Positions 23,331 to 34,169 of a DNA stretch of 64,000 bases are shown here, piece by piece. The stretch spans positions 372,001 through 436,000 of the forward strand of contig PEDN01001360.1 of NCBI GenBank assembly GCA_003864495.1. The letters are read 5' to 3'. The translations under genes were made by a program, and so were the position numbers. This stretch comes from Nemopilema nomurai. Its lineage: Eukaryota > Cnidaria > Scyphozoa > Rhizostomeae > Rhizostomatidae. Numbering within the stretch: the stretch's first letter is position 1; each line of letters opens with the position of its first letter. The notes under the pieces were generated by a model. The model worked only from the letters and a program-made list of their open reading frames with translations, made no database searches and was not told the DNA's origin.

Positions 23331-23903
23331 AGGCACAACATTTTAAAAAGGGGACACAGCATATGTAGTTTTGTTGTTGGAAAATGTTTAGTTGTTTTTA
23401 CAAACCCAACGCTATTTTAAGATTTGTTAGATTATGTGAGAGATTTATGGGGCAAAGTTGGTGGTACTTCATTATATTAGAGAACAACGATGATTTTAGA
23501 GAATGTTTATTAAAGGGTAACCCTCTTTTTGAGTCCTGGTGACATTTCAGATTTCTACAAGTGGCACGTTCCTAGTTACACCTAAGCACCGTATTTATAC
23601 ACACGTAACTAGAGGCTGTCTTTGTTAATTTTATCCTCAGAGTGAAGTGAATTGCACCATTCCAATGCTTGGATTTACAAACCCTTGGATTTACAAAACC
23701 TGAAAAATGTCCCATTCAGTTTGACGTCCAAATTTGCAGTGACCGATTTGGTCTTGCAAAACCAGCCAACTGTCATCTTATTAGACAAATTGGTTTTGCA
23801 AAAGCAAGAGCACCGCTAAATTCAAGTAGGTCCACCTCGTTACGTTTCGACCAACTTTTTTGAAAGGAATTCACGACTGTAACAGTTCTTGCTCCCTTTT
23901 TTG

Positions 23904-23909
23904 AATAAA
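23904..23909 (+). terminator. Candidate poly(A) signal of hnRNP U-like gene
   Basis: AATAAA about 575 bases after the stop codon, the first clear signal downstream. Confidence 0.5.
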
Positions 23910-23990
23910 ACTTTTATGGTAAATTCGCCTCCTTTCTGTCTTGTACGCCATCTTCACAATACCCAACTATGATGCATCTGTACTTGGTCA

Positions 23991-24297
23991 TGACGTCATC
24001 TGCCTCGTGTCAATCAAGAACTGAGGCTGTAAAGCCGAAAAATGGTAAAGCACCAATTAAGGTAGGCATTAAAACCGACACGAAAAGTATGAGAACAATA
24101 AGAATTGCAGTTGCACTTCAGACATGTCCACGTTATTAGAAGTGGACGCATGCGGAGAAGTTGCTTGTGTTTAAGAAAGTGGTAAATTGCCCCTGAAAAA
24201 CTTCGTCGTGTCTTCCTTCCTTTCATTGGTGGTTGCCACTAGGGCTGCCAAATCATTTTGGACTTGGCTGTACATGTAATGGACACGTGGACACGTG
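23991..24297. promoter_or_regulatory. CRE palindrome and paired CACGTG E-boxes
   Basis: A perfect TGACGTCA at 23991-23998 and two CACGTG E-boxes at 24284-24289 and 24292-24297, eight bases apart, lie in a short interval. Such sites serve CREB/ATF and MYC/USF/CLOCK-type bHLH factors. They precede the unassigned frame at 24372 but no transcript start is proven. Confidence 0.3.
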
Positions 24298-24371
24298 TGC
24301 AATATCAAATCTTCTCCCGTAACCGATTAGTAAACAGGCATTCGGAACAATGACTTGAGTTTGGTATTTCA

Positions 24372-24692
24372 GTGAAAATAAGCATTCTCCTCACAAAAAT
24401 AAATGCGATGGTTCATTTCATATTCCCAGGTGTACATACCCCGGCCTCAAGAGATAACCTCTTGGGTAAAACGTTCATTGTTAACGTAGAAGCAAAGAAA
24501 CTGGAGTACCACCTATTTACGTATAACCGACTGGGTATCGGAGCTATAGTAGACTACTTTGCTCATAATACGACTTCGCTGCCTCAGCACAGGTATGTCA
24601 AGGAACTGCCATTATGTGACGCTATAGTTAGAAGGGTATGGCTATGCTATCAGTGCAATGCCTCCGAACTGGAATCGAGCCTTTCAACGCTG
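24372..24692 (+). other. Unassigned open frame with splice-like ends, possible exon
   Basis: An open frame of about 107 codons is bounded by an acceptor-like TATTTCAG at its left and an exact GTAAGT donor at 24693; it stays open to a stop at 24800. It includes an in-frame ATG (MVHFIFPGVHTPASRDNLL). No family was recognised and no partner exon was found. It is longer than expected by chance in AT-rich DNA, but weakly supported. Confidence 0.25.
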
Positions 24693-25119
24693 TCTGTAAG
24701 TATGACACTTCTGTTTATACGCATATTTAAGAGAACATGTCACCACGTGTACATCGTTCCAAGAAAAGCCCTCCATTTTGCTTCTCACCGAATCTTTTAA
24801 AAGTCTTTTTGTTGTGAGTTTTGAGATCACCTTAATCAATTGAAAACTTTCGTTATTAGATAATTATGGTACCTTACCGAATTGCTCGTCTAACAAGCTG
24901 AGTTCTTAGGTTCCAAGAAAACATGCGAAGAAGAGTAGTCCTTGGGGGTGTAGGCCTAAGTTATGCTTTTTAGAGGTTTTGTGAATATTTTATTGCCAGC
25001 TTGCATTTTCAACATAAATGGTTGACATACAATTTTAGAAATACAGTATGTTTTTTGAGGACCTTCCTTCAGTCAGTGGTCATGCAACAGTAATGTTTTC
25101 CTGACTCTGTACCTAACAT

Positions 25120-25125
25120 TTTATT
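25120..25125 (-). terminator. Candidate poly(A) signal of POLR2E
   Basis: AATAAA on the minus strand, about 355 bases beyond the POLR2E stop codon. Confidence 0.5.
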
Positions 25126-25479
25126 TTGTTAGCCAACAAAATAAAATCAGCAGAAATGTAACATGAAATAGACATATTTCTGGGATTGATAACATCTACT
25201 GCTGCTCTATAATCATTAAAATTTACAAAGCAGTATTGGGTAATATTGCATGAAACACTGTAAATTTTTAGACACATACAGTTGCCATTGCTGTTCACTA
25301 AAACTTTCCAAAGGACAATTCTTCAAATACGTTCAAAGCTGACATATTCTTGAAATAACCAGGATATTATTCATATCTGCAGGAGTCTTACAGCTTCATA
25401 TCTTCGTGGGGCTTTGTTGAGAATGCAATTCCCACTGCTTCCTGACTGTGCTGAGATCTTGACTTGACTGAGATCTTCT

Positions 25480-28400
25480 CTATTGAACCAGTCGATAAGA
25501 AATGTATCTTCCAGCTGTTTCACTTGGCCTGATTATTTTGACAACCTTCGAAAGAATGGTTGATAAAAAATATAGCAAAAAACTTTAAAGACTTCTAAAG
25601 CAAATAAACTTCAGGTAAATGTATTTACTGTTAAACTAAAATTTAGAGAAAAAACTCTTTAAGGATACTCAAGGAAAATAATTGAGCTTCAGTTGTGTCT
25701 GTTCTACATTCATCAAATTGTGTTCATTTATATGATATCAGAAAAAATTACTAGATACTAGGCAGATACTTGTATTTTACTTACTTGGCCACGTTTCAAG
25801 CCAAAATATCTAGCAACTGGATCCCCCTGCTGTATTCGAGGCAACTGGTGCTCTTTTAGCTTGTATCTTGCCAATAGTTCTGTCTTTTCTTCAGGGGTCA
25901 TTACCACATGCTCTGGTACCAACTAGTTTTAGACCCAAACACAATTTATCAACTTTTGTAAATAATGTAGGGAATGTCTCAATCAAAATAGACAACTACT
26001 TGAGAATAAATAGCCATGTGACATCCATATTATATTACATTTTAATAATGCCAATCAATATGTGTCATTCTTTAAAACACTAATAAAACAGAATGTACTA
26101 AGAAATCTAGACATTGCTGCCTAAATTTCTTGATTCCCTTAAATCAATCTTTGTATATAATCATTATCAACTTTGGATATCTGCTATATGCAAGCAACAA
26201 CTAGATACATACATTGCTAGCAAATAAAATTATAAAATCAATCTTTTGTCAACTTACTTCATGTTCAGTAATGTTGACAAGCAATTCAGTTTCCAGGAAT
26301 TGTTCCAATATGTATTTTGGTGCCATATCAACAAGAGCCTGAATAAACCAAGAGAAAGCATTTAGTACTGCCTGAAGTTTCTGGTTTAAGATGACAATTT
26401 ACAAAAAAGTAGATAGGAGAGGAAGATTGGAGACAAAGATCCTAACTGCATTTACCTGTTTTGCAGAGGGTGTCATTCCATGCTGTACAACAATTATTGC
26501 CCTGTTGATGTTTTCTTCCTGCATTCTTGTACAGTATCTAAAATTTGCAATAAAATGTTTATGATCAAATCTAACCAAAACAAGGCTAGAACTAGCATAA
26601 TTTTAAGTCAACATTAGCGCAAACTTTAACTTGTAAATTATTATAATTTGTTACAGAAATCCCAGTTGGTACCATTATGAAGAAACGATCATTTTTCTTA
26701 TCAATTTTAATGACTTTTAATAATCATCAGAAGCAATGCCCTAAATTTCAATGAAGACTAGATATATATTTTTAATGGCAAAGAATTTTCAGAAACAATT
26801 TTAACAACTGTTTGGATGATATATTCAAATTTGTAGATATACAGTCTATGCTTTTGGTTGTTTCTTGTACATTTTTCAATGTGTGAGAAACACAACACAT
26901 ATTTAGAGAAAAAGGGAGAGGAGAAAGACTATAAATCATATTATAGACCTGATTCATGATTGGATCATTCTTTGGGGATTTCAAAAGGAAAACATACAAA
27001 TGTATTCAGAACGCAGGCCTTCCTGGGAAAGGCGTGCGATCTCACTCGCACACCTTGGTACACCCCTCTCCACACTGAGGAGTGTGTTTAATCGCACGCC
27101 TGTTTTGTTATTATTCATTTGTTTTTTAAACCTGGTTTCCATTTACCTGCAACCATAGAAAGGCTGCATGCATTGAGCTAAAAAAAATTGACTCAGAATC
27201 GTTGGCAGAGGTGTGGCAAGCAAATGTTGATTAGCGCAGGGAACTAACAAGGTGGCAGTGACGCTTTGATGTTTACTTTGTTCGAGTCAAACATTATGCG
27301 GTGCCAGCACGTCATTTTGGAGGACCGTTGTGACAATTATTGCTTACAATAAAACACGGACCAAACGACCATAACATGGGGACTAGTTTTACACAACGTT
27401 TTGAAAGTTCAAAATTTCAGCATTGTAAACATGAAGTGCGCAGAAGTGCAGCAAGTTCCTGTTCATTCTAATTTTTTGAAAAGACAACAGAAAACATTTT
27501 TATTTGACTACTTTGAAGCAATTTCCAATCAGATGCTCCGCCACGTTTTTATCACAGATCGGCATTGACACGCACATGTTTTTAAAACACTATTTTTAAT
27601 GGTTGATTGTGTGTTGTAAGAACAATCAAAACTTTGTTACATTTTCTCCTCTTATTATGAGAAACCACTTTACAAAAAACTAAACGGTAGAAGGCTCAAA
27701 ATTTTAAAAAACCACCGGTAAATGAAAATCAATAAGAAACATTCAATTTTTTATGGCTCTATATAGTATGCAACAGAAAATCTGTAGTAATAAGAAAAAG
27801 TACCAATAGCACTCCATCGCACTCCTACCACAATCTAGGAGTGCGAAATGCCACACGTGTGCTAATTTATTCCCAGGAAGGCCTGGAACGAGAAAGCATA
27901 AACTCACTGTTTAATTGTCTTTATTCCAACTTTTTCTTCTTCTGGAAAAAACACGAACATCTGGTCTATGGGACAAGGCATGCCATTACAATTAGTAAAT
28001 TTCTATAACACTGTGTCGTTAAAACCACAGACTGCTTTATTGGCAATTGATTTTCAAACAAACATGTTTGGTTAAAAACCTTTTAGCAAATTGAAGAAGA
28101 TAATCTATGTATCTGGAAAATCTTCAAATTTCTTCCAAGATAACTTCAAAAATATGCAACTAAAAATTTCAAGCACAGATCATACTTATATGATGCTCTC
28201 CTTTATTAAAGAGATTATATTTTTACTGAGAAGAATTCTTAACTTAACAAATTCTGATTTACCTGTTGGATCATCATTATGGGCAACTAGAATGGATAGG
28301 TCGCTTCTTGATGGTCTGTTCTCACTAAAGAGAAAGTTTAATTGACATCTTTTCAATAAAATTTAAACTGAGAGATGTGAAAAGTTGAGTGAATATACAT

Positions 28401-29111
28401 TTTTGACTGTTGAACTTCATGAAAGCATGGAACATTAGAAACACACTAAAAACATTTCACATACTAAAACTATTGTTTACTTGAATTTTGAAAGAGTTGT
28501 GGATAAGTTAATTACTCTTTCTTAAGTCAAAATACAAGAAATTAGATAGATCAGATTAGCAAGTTAGGTCTTCACACTATATACAACATAACAGAGGCAC
28601 AAAACAAGTTGGAAAGGTGCGCAGTTTTTGAAAATGTTGATGAAAATGTAAACATCAAGATTAGTACCTTGGCTTATCTCCATAATGGTCTACAAACTGC
28701 TCAATTGTCTGATCCAGCTCATCTTGAGTGACTAAATATCCACGATCGTGGCACATCTAAAAATAAAAAATAACCATTCTTTTTTTTGAAGCAACAAATG
28801 GCGCCTTCGTTTTTCTAGATTCATCCCTTGAACAAAATTAGACTTCGGGCTACCTATAAAATTTAAAAGGCTTAAACATTCAAGAAATAAATGAAAAAGG
28901 CAGAGTTGGACATCTGTTATGTTTAGAACAAGAAGCTACCATCAGGCCAGACCACTTTATGTTGTGTGCACGTGCACCTAATGTTAAAATAAAAATCAAT
29001 AAAAAGCAATCGATCCTAATTTCAAAGTTATGACATACGAGAAAGAGAAACTACCTGCATGACAGTTTTTCTGATTCTCCATAGCTTATACGTTTCAGCC
29101 TCATCGTCCAT
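25480..29111 (-). CDS. POLR2E: DNA-directed RNA polymerase subunit RPB5 (RPABC1), eight exons
   Basis: Exons in gene order: 29055-29111, 28668-28756, 28263-28324, 27908-27965, 26456-26537, 26258-26338, 25785-25922, 25480-25545. All junctions are GT-AG and the phases agree. The sum is 633 nt, 210 residues plus stop, exactly the length of human RPB5. RPB5 is shared by RNA polymerases I, II and III; it sits in the lower jaw and contacts downstream DNA. Diagnostic blocks are [80 protein letters not shown] and [15 protein letters not shown], covering the N-terminal jaw domain and the conserved C-terminal assembly domain. The start ATG is followed by [10 protein letters not shown], matching the known N terminus. 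Intron 4 carries a transposon (27014-27885). Confidence 0.97.
27014..27885. mobile_element. Non-autonomous DNA transposon with 16-bp TIRs and 5-bp target duplication
   Basis: An 872-bp element bounded by inverted CAGGCCTTCCTGGGAA at both ends and flanked by direct repeats GAACG (27009-27013 and 27886-27890). Subterminal GTGCGA/TCGCAC motifs recur inside both ends. There is no transposase frame, so it depends on another element. TIRs starting CAGG with a short duplication are compatible with some hAT-type elements, but the superfamily is not proven. It lies in POLR2E intron 4, about 20 bases from the exon 4 donor. Confidence 0.85.
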
Positions 29112-29426
29112 AATTCTGAGCAATAAACCTACATTTAACTCTAAAACGATTACGATTTGAACAACCTTGTGCTCAAAGCTAGGCCTAAAATGCTGTTGCT
29201 ATTGTCTCGAGTTGGAAATTGATATAAATGACTCGTTTCCATGTTAGAGTGACGTAGTTGTGAACATACAATTTTATGCTTTATGTTCAATTAAATTTTC
29301 AGATAAATTTGAGGAGATATGAAATCTTGGGCAGATAGCTAGGAAATATGAGATAGAAATACCTCCAAAATGTGAATATCTTAGTGTGGTGAGCACAATG
29401 AGTAACTACATTCAATTTATTTTTAG

Positions 29427-29505
29427 GTGATTCTAGGCCACCTTCAATTATAACACGATGTTACGACGGAACAATGTCAATACTTCATGGACAATTCGAT
29501 AAGTG
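29427..29505 (+). other. Possible plus-strand exon upstream of POLR2E
   Basis: A TTTATTTTTAG acceptor and an exact GTAAGT donor bound a 79-base stretch open in one frame, reading DSRPPSIITRCYDGTMSILH and then GQFDKW. A possible partner exon lies at about 29732-29760 (CAATGCAG acceptor, GTGAGC donor), which would keep the frame. No family was recognised. If real, a gene starts divergently from POLR2E. Confidence 0.28.
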
Positions 29506-32500
29506 GTAAGTTTTTAGATACTATCTGTAGCTGTTGAAAAAACCAGAACCTCGTGCCAAACCACTCTGAAATTCTGGCAAGATGGTATGACCGAGGGGGT
29601 AAACGACAACATGCTTAAAAACCCTTTATCAAGATTATGTATGTCTTCAAAGTGGCTTTCTATTTAAAATCTAAATTTAGTGCTAAGGTATCTTGTTGAT
29701 CGGGCCTTTACAATGCAGCACGCACTTCCCCAAGGCTATGCATCACCGCGCATATTACGTGAGCACCCTTATATTGCTGGCTGATGAATTAGCACAGATA
29801 TTGTGTCACAGTATTTCCGGGTATAAAATCTGTGCTTGACGAAAATCTTGCAGTATTTATACTCCCACCTTGATGTACTGCTCTGTATAAACAGTTAAAG
29901 CAGCAACAACAACCGTCACGGCGAAATAGAAAACGTCTGTCACGTTTATATCTTACAACATTACCGGGGAAAACAGGTATATTTCAATACTTGAGGATTT
30001 GTTTGATAACCTGTACAATGTCAGTCTTCAGGTTCTTGGCTAATGCACTAGTTTTTACTTGGAAGAGTAATTTTCCTCGATAAAATCATTAGGCGAAATC
30101 CTTTCGTCAAACCTCCTCCGTGTTTGGCTCACAAACCACTCGCCTGTGACTCTCTTCTATTTGCACCAGTAACAAACAATGAATTTAAACAAACGCCCTT
30201 GTGTAACTCGGATGTGTGTTGAGGAGCTGTGGGTGTGATTCTTTTTTCAATTTACAAGCTCGTAAAGGGACGCAGTACTGTTTAACATTTGCACAATCGC
30301 ATCTTTAGTTCTCGAACTTAACCCTGTCAATAAATTGATTTTAGACAAGGTTGGAAACTAGCTTGGACAGTGAAATGAATAATGTCAACATAGAAGTTCA
30401 GGGTACCCATTTTAAGGCGACAAAAGGCTCGCTATTGTGTTCACATCTCAATACAATGTTTAAGTTTCAATCTAAATCTTTGCCAAAAAGCGTTCTGGTG
30501 AACTTCCGTGTTCTCGTCTCCGAGCAGTTTTAGGGGCTTAGTGGTAAACATTACTTCATAACTTCAGGCTACGCGGGCAACTTCTGCACAAAAGTGCAGA
30601 AACATAAGAAACAATGCCCGCCAAAAGACCTTGGAGCACCTCAGTATTTTCTCTGGTTTTTTGCATTTTTCATTTCTTTGACTAAAACAATGTTGATAAT
30701 AAAGTATCCAGTTAGTCTTGGGATAAAGTTTAGTGGAAGGTGGAAGAATGAACGCGAGTCAGAGAATTGACGCTAGTGTTCCAACAATTTTGGCAGGCAT
30801 TGTACCTTAATCACCTCATGATTTCCTGCTTTCCACTTTGACCATTTCGTCAACTCATTTAGAAGAAGCATCTATGAACCCTTATTAAAACAGATGCCAT
30901 TTGTGTGGTTTGATTGTGAATAGAGGCACGCAAACCTGCCCTATTGGTTACAAGAATTGACAAACGTTATACAAGATACTCTATTGCTTTGCTGCTTCTA
31001 CAAGCTGGCGATTTTAGAACGGGTTTGACTCATTTTGCGTTACTTTCGTGCCTTGTTCATGATGTACAGATGACACATAGTCATGCTTGAAAAGCATAAT
31101 ACTCATAAACCTATAAAAGACGAAGTGATGAAGAAAGAAGTTACTTCGCTTCTGCAGAGAAGACGTTACTTCAAAGCATGTGAACCATAAGACCTATTCG
31201 TGAATATTCTTGTGTTTTGGGAGCTCAACAGATATAGCATTCACAATTCTTCAATCTGGACACCATTGTAGCTTTGCTTTAGTGATAGAAGGCTAGGCTT
31301 GACGTAATACAGGTCAGCCCCTAATCAACAATATCGATGCAGCAATGAAACTTTCGCAGTGTCATTTTAACTGGCGTGTCCATTTTGGCGAAATTTGCCT
31401 GCATGCTCACTAAAATTGCCATTTTTCCAAAGAAGCATGAAACACGGATAATCTTTTCTAAGTTTAATCTTTGCTAAGTTGACTTTCTAATGTTGACTCC
31501 GACAAAGTCTAACGCAATAGTCTGCATGAGGATTATTGACCTCATGCAATGAAACGGCTAAAATCTGCCAACAAGATACACATTGAAGTGTCCCTTTTAG
31601 AAATTCCATTCTGATCAATTATTGCTTATATAATCTGCCTTGAAGAGCAGAGCAGAAGTAGCAGATACGTTTGCTGGAGGGTCACTGCCATATCATTGTA
31701 ACTAACCGGCTGATTTATAGGTGTAAGGGCAACCGAATTCCTTGTTTGAAATTCTTTGCTCTGAATTGTCGCCAATTTATCGTCATATAGATTTTGCCAC
31801 CTGCTTTTAACGATTAACATGGAGCAAACATAGCTAAGATTCTTTTGTTAAACTCAAACAAAACTTCCCTGATTTAAAACCGCCGGAGAACTTTTTTCTT
31901 TGCAACAGAAATTTGCGCATAATGATCAACATTTGCCGTTGTTTCTTGTCGCCCATAGGGCATGCTTTTCGTATGGCATGTTCAAATGGTTAATAATGAA
32001 AACTTTAGGTTAATAATGAAAGATAAACTTTGACCACGTAGCCAGAGAAAGTGCTTCGTATCACAAAAGACACCTTGAATTGAATATGTAGATATTGCAG
32101 GGACCATTTCAAAAGTGGAGAATAGAAAAAGGGGGACACATTCTCTGCTTCCCCATTTTCCTTGCCAATGGGTGTCCAGCGCTTTTTCCTACGTTTTGCT
32201 GCATTAAACCCCACTTTAGTGAACCCCCTTTTACCCGAAATTCCAGTACCATGCAACCAAGACTTAATACAAGCCCAATTGAATATGAGCATAGTAGACT
32301 CAAAGTAGAAGAAAGCCCTGTATAATGTTGGCCGAAACACTTACACACTGTCCGGCTGAAAATACGATTAGCCCATGCTACAAGTGAAGTTGGAGGGAGA
32401 TTTAAAACAAAAAGCAAGAAACGTGCTTTGCCACACGGAAAAAACCAGATGCCGTTCATTGATTACATATTTACACTTGTTCGATAATTACAGTATTTAG

Positions 32501-32771
32501 ATTACATGTTGCTGGTGCTATTGATCAACTTGTCTCGTTTCAAGAAATGGCGATAATCACAAACTACGGCGTGAATAGAACACCAAACAACGAATAACCT
32601 GATCGAGCAACTTTCTTAACTGCTTCTAAAACGTGAACACGAGTAATTAAATCAGATCGTGCAAAATAAGTGCGAACCTTAGAAATTTTGTTTTTAAGGA
32701 AATGGAATTTTAAGTGTGTTCAGTTTTTCAGTTTCGAGCATCGAGCTGCCATCATGAAATCCGTCTGCGGA
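29506..32771. other. Intergenic region, nothing firmly supported
   Basis: AT-rich sequence between POLR2E and the first GPCR. Overlapping short frames on both strands at 32.0-32.46 kb show no conserved motif. No RNA gene or repeat with clear ends was seen. Confidence 0.45.
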
Positions 32772-34169
32772 TCAGCGGACTGCGTTCGACTGTGACTGGG
32801 ACGTGCGTGAGTTTGGTTCCCGCCCGCTTGTCGTCACTTCGGACATCACGCTGACGAATATCGACTTGAGCGCTCGACGGAACTGCTTGTTCCATATTCC
32901 GTAGATTAGCGGATTCAATAAGACCTTGAAGTCCACCAATGTTATAACGATGTAACGGCCAGTGGGTGAGATCACTACTGCGTTGCTAAGCAGTAGAACG
33001 TTGGCGAAAAAGGCTGGCAGCCAGCATACGCAGAAAGCCAGAACAACGGTAAACATGATTTTGGTGATGCGGATTTCTTTGTTAATGGTACGGTTTGATG
33101 GGCCACCCTTGTTTTTGCCGGCCTCTTTTCCCTTCAACTTGGCGAGAACCGGAAAGGAAATCTTCCGACTGCTCGGTTGACCGTTCTCGGCAGGGTCATA
33201 TTTAACAGCCAGGTGATTCCCGTCTTCCTTGCCTCCTCCTCCCACCTGACTTGGTGGTTCAGCTATTTGCGTGTCCTCTTCCATGTCTTCGCCGTTGTCA
33301 CGATGCGCGTCATCATCATAATCATCATCGTCTATCTCTCCGCAGCAGGGCTCCTCAGTAGCGCCGACTTTAACTTCCCATTCTGTAGACTTGGTTTCAC
33401 AACTTGCCGAGTTCGCCTCCTTGTTGGGTTCAGCGATAACCGGCAGGTTCGACTGGGACTTCATAATACTGTACGCTCCTTCCTTCGTCGTTTGCACCAA
33501 TGTTGTCTTCAGTGGTACTGTCCTTTTCTGGGAGCGCTTTCTCGCTATCCGCGCGTTGTCCAGAATCCGCTGTTTGTGCTTTTTCAAGGAAAAGAATATG
33601 AGCGCATAGCAAACGACGAGAATGGGGAAACAAATGCCCATCACATACACATAGAACAGTGAGCGGAAGAGGGCATTTTTGCTTTCCCAGTTTGTGAAGC
33701 ACACGCCATGATAGTCGCTGTAGGCGTACTCACCCACACCCACGAGTGGGAGAATCGCGAGAAGCGTAGTTGCGACGGCCAACCCTACGCAGTAATACAC
33801 CATTCTCTTGCGCGTAAACATTCTGTCGAAAGAGCGCGGCTTGACGATCTTCACAAATCGAACTATCGCGATGGCAGCAAGAAGCATGGCGGAATGGACG
33901 AAAGTGATGCACGAAATGAACCCCGAGAATGGACAGTAAAAGGAGGCGACATAGTGCTCGTCCGCCAGTTCCGTGTACGCCTTGACGGACAAAATGAATG
34001 CGGCCTTCGTGAAGTCGACAATAGCGAGTTGGAACAAGAAGACATTGTTGACAGTTTGCAGGCTCTTGGTCTTGATGAAGGCAATGATGATGAGCATGTT
34101 TCCGATGCCTCCGAACAGCGATATGCACGCGGAAACCAGAGCGTTTAAGATGATGAACGTCGACGGCAT
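32772..34169 (-). CDS. Rhodopsin-family GPCR with VRF in place of D/ERY and a long acidic third loop
   Basis: A 465-residue, single-exon seven-helix receptor. It has N24 of the TM1 GN motif, D52 in TM2, the disulfide pair C79-C157, CWLP at 382-385 in TM6 and NPLIY at 419-423 in TM7, followed by WNKQFRRALKS (helix 8). The TM3 motif is V103-R104-F105 rather than D/E-R-Y, removing the acidic partner of the arginine lock. Only a handful of residues precede TM1, so there is no extracellular N-terminal domain. Intracellular loop 3 is about 170 residues (196-366) with a D/E-rich run at 278-300. The NKQF tail and general look recall opsins and melatonin-like receptors; a lysine in TM7 (K415) lies four residues before N419, two positions off the retinal-binding lysine, so light sensing is not supported. 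The ligand is unknown. Confidence 0.92.
   Translation of the reverse strand: MPSTFIILNALVSACISLFGGIGNMLIIIAFIKTKSLQTVNNVFLFQLAIVDFTKAAFILSVKAYTELADEHYVASFYCPFSGFISCITFVHSAMLLAAIAIVRFVKIVKPRSFDRMFTRKRMVYYCVGLAVATTLLAILPLVGVGEYAYSDYHGVCFTNWESKNALFRSLFYVYVMGICFPILVVCYALIFFSLKKHKQRILDNARIARKRSQKRTVPLKTTLVQTTKEGAYSIMKSQSNLPVIAEPNKEANSASCETKSTEWEVKVGATEEPCCGEIDDDDYDDDAHRDNGEDMEEDTQIAEPPSQVGGGGKEDGNHLAVKYDPAENGQPSSRKISFPVLAKLKGKEAGKNKGGPSNRTINKEIRITKIMFTVVLAFCVCWLPAFFANVLLLSNAVVISPTGRYIVITLVDFKVLLNPLIYGIWNKQFRRALKSIFVSVMSEVTTSGREPNSRTSQSQSNAVR

Noticed and set aside
23103..23336. Minus-strand frame of repeated VALLSC units
   Set aside because: Antisense translation of the YAGQQ tandem repeat.
30346..30533. 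Plus-strand frame after a TTTTAG acceptor (TRLETSLDSEMNNV)
   Set aside because: Joining it to the candidate exon at 29427 creates a stop codon, and no homology is seen.
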